Positions 62,380 to 64,000 of a stretch of 64,000 nt of DNA are shown piece after piece; position 1 is the first letter of the stretch, and every line of letters begins with the position of its first letter. A program made the position numbers and the translations under genes. Source of the stretch: Shewanella sp. UCD-KL12 (lineage in GTDB: Bacteria; Pseudomonadota; Gammaproteobacteria; Enterobacterales; Shewanellaceae); the NCBI RefSeq assembly GCF_001957125.1, contig NZ_MPHJ01000005.1, positions 1-64,000 of the forward strand. The letters run 5' to 3'. The notes under the pieces are model-generated. The model made no database searches. It had not been told where the DNA came from and saw only the letters and a list, made by a program, of their open reading frames with translations.

Positions 62380-64000
62380 TTGTATGATCTTAACGTCTTT
62401 AATCATCTTCATACTCCTGTATGGATATACGATATAAAGAGAAAAAGAATCCACTGGGCAAATCAGGCCTCGCTGCCAATGTGGGAGTCTAGCTGCACCT
62501 CAGAGTTACAGCAAAGAGATATGGGCGCCGACATGTCAGCAGCCGTGGCAGCCACACTAGAAAACTACCATGCAAAGTTTTTAAACGGTGAAGTGATAAA
62601 AACATGGTGGAGATTCAGCCCTAAATTCAAGACTAAGCAAGCCATGTGTCATTTCTCAGGCTTTCCCCTGCCGGACGGAACTATCGCTATGCTAGTCCAA
62701 GTGTTAGGCCATGAAAGCACCATGCGCCGCGAGTTAGCCGCCGTTGATTGTACCAATCTCTCACTGCTTTTCTCTGAGCAAGGAGACTTGCTTAGCGCTA
62801 ACCAAGCTTTTACAGAAAAGTTTGGCGATGAACTCAAAAATCTGACTCAGTTTTTAGGTAACCGTGACAAACAGAGGGCCTTAATCAGCTCAGTAAAAAA
62901 GCATATAAAAGTTAAGCTAGAGCTTGAGTGCCATACAGGTAGCAAAAAAGTATGGTTTCGAATTGAGCCTATCTGGCAAGAAGATACGAGCCAGCTGCTG
63001 CTTCAGCTCACGGACTCCACGGCGCAAAAAAAGCGATTTTTTCAGGAACAATACAATGCTGAGCATGACGATTTAACCCAAACATACAACCGCAGAGGGG
63101 GCATCAAGCAGATCCAAAACCTCTGTAATACACAACAAGCTTTCAGTTTATTCTTCCTTGATATTGATGGCTTTAAGCTCATTAATGATACCTATGGTCA
63201 CTCGACTGGCGATCAAGTACTGATCTCAGTCGCGAACCGATTACTCAATACATTATCGAAAGACTGCGTGCTCGCGAGGTTTGGCGGGGATGAGTTCATT
63301 ATTTTACTCAGCGAAAAAAACTACTCTCCACCCGATGATTTTGCCGCTTCTATCACTCATATTTTGACCCAGCCATTTTATATCGACGGTATCGATCAGT
63401 TATCTTTAAGCTGTAGCATAGGTTACTCAAGCTTTCCTTTAGATACTGTCGATCCTGAAGAGCTGATCGCTCAAGCAGATATGGCGATGCACCACGCCAA
63501 AGAGCGGGGAATAAATCAATATCAACACTTCTCTGAAGACATTGCTAATGCGTTATTTTTAAAAACTCATATCAGGCAACGTTTATCACAGGCTATTGAT
63601 AACAACAGCTTACAGCTTTACTTCCAGCCTATCATCGCCACAGACACGCTGGTTGTCGTCGGCTTTGAAGCCCTACTACGATGGAATGATGCAGAACTCG
63701 GCCAAGTCTCTCCTGCTGAGTTTATTCCCATTGCAGAGGAATCAGGACAGATCCTCTCAATAGGGCAATGGGTACTAGCAGAATCTATTAAGCAGTTAAG
63801 GAAGTGGCATAGGCACTACGACCCCTCATTGACCATGAGCATCAATCTATCTCGAAAACAGTTAGATAAGAGTCTGCCAAAGCAAGTCAAATTACTGTGC
63901 GATAAGTATCAGGTTCCACCTAAGCACATCGCGCTGGAGATCACTGAATCAGCCCTGATGCAAAACTATAAAGTGGGGCTTAAATGCTTATATGAATTGG
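62380..64000 (+). CDS. GGDEF-EAL cyclic-di-GMP protein (cut by window edge)
   Basis: The frame is open from TTG 62380 to the window end (540 codons seen). The TTG has GAGGGA nine bases upstream and no in-frame ATG lies before the first domain. A PAS-like sensory part (to about residue 225) is followed by a GGDEF domain with an intact RFGGDEF (near residue 303) and LDIDGFKLIND, then an EAL domain with FEALLRW. Both catalytic signatures look intact so far, so it may make and degrade cyclic di-GMP. No membrane helix or signal peptide is seen. The end lies outside the window. Confidence 0.88.
   Translation, partial: MYDLNVFNHLHTPVWIYDIKRKRIHWANQASLPMWESSCTSELQQRDMGADMSAAVAATLENYHAKFLNGEVIKTWWRFSPKFKTKQAMCHFSGFPLPDGTIAMLVQVLGHESTMRRELAAVDCTNLSLLFSEQGDLLSANQAFTEKFGDELKNLTQFLGNRDKQRALISSVKKHIKVKLELECHTGSKKVWFRIEPIWQEDTSQLLLQLTDSTAQKKRFFQEQYNAEHDDLTQTYNRRGGIKQIQNLCNTQQAFSLFFLDIDGFKLINDTYGHSTGDQVLISVANRLLNTLSKDCVLARFGGDEFIILLSEKNYSPPDDFAASITHILTQPFYIDGIDQLSLSCSIGYSSFPLDTVDPEELIAQADMAMHHAKERGINQYQHFSEDIANALFLKTHIRQRLSQAIDNNSLQLYFQPIIATDTLVVVGFEALLRWNDAELGQVSPAEFIPIAEESGQILSIGQWVLAESIKQLRKWHRHYDPSLTMSINLSRKQLDKSLPKQVKLLCDKYQVPPKHIALEITESALMQNYKVGLKCLYEL

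Overview
This window looks like chromosomal DNA of a Shewanella or close relative. The evidence is an outer-membrane decaheme cytochrome of the OmcA/MtrC type, a selenocysteine formate dehydrogenase locus in the order fdnG-fdnH-fdnI-fdhE-selA-selB-selC-fdhD, a urocanate-reductase-like flavoprotein beside an ApbE flavin transferase, and a moderate base composition with many TTG and GTG starts. All assignments come from reading the sequence and remembered family motifs; no search was run.

Layout. 1-296: end of an IS4-family insertion sequence. 382-6387: OmpA-like lipoprotein, a three-gene glycosyltransferase operon (GT2, ArnT-like, GtrA) and a divergent two-component system. 6.6-12.3 kb: a small conserved-looking gene, the decaheme cytochrome and two outer-membrane barrel proteins. 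12.3-17.6 kb: glycine-zipper lipoprotein, HTH regulator, DUF4397-like lipoprotein and FG-GAP repeat protein. 17.9-25.8 kb: an MnmD-type tRNA methyltransferase trailed by tandem copies of its own 3' end, RarD, a hydrolase, an RlmI-like methyltransferase, an alkylsulfatase and an AraC regulator. 26.6-36.7 kb: formate dehydrogenase and selenocysteine machinery; the tRNA-Sec gene lies antisense inside the 3' end of selB. 36.7-40 kb: a Pst-like ABC transporter convergent with fdhD. 40.3-50.9 kb: chemoreceptor, ApbE, UrdA-like reductase, Tsx/OmpK-like channel, histidine kinase, OmpR-type regulator, LuxR-type regulator and an MFS transporter. 51.1-55.3 kb: a translationally coupled operon with HMA-like proteins, three small glycine-rich membrane proteins (one with a His/Met/Pro-rich tail) and a P1B-like ATPase. 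55.4-64 kb: NhaP-type antiporter, LpxH-like phosphoesterase, DUF1326/DUF2182 pair, two adjacent frameshifted genes, a helical hypothetical protein and the start of a GGDEF-EAL protein.

How the parts work together. FdnGHI would oxidise formate in the periplasm and feed quinone. SelA, SelB and tRNA-Sec let the in-frame TGA at 27214 be read as selenocysteine, and FdhD and FdhE mature the enzyme. The decaheme cytochrome and UrdA are terminal reductases for extracellular or periplasmic acceptors, and ApbE would attach FMN to UrdA. A repeated CT(A/T)CGTCAAA motif occurs both upstream of ompK-urdA and upstream of the luxR-regulator-kinase operon, which suggests one regulon. The 51.6-55.3 kb operon is the best candidate for an uncharacterised system: a metal-efflux ATPase lacking the usual CPC motif, with dedicated membrane scaffold or chaperone partners, analogous in layout to mycobacterial CtpC/PacL.
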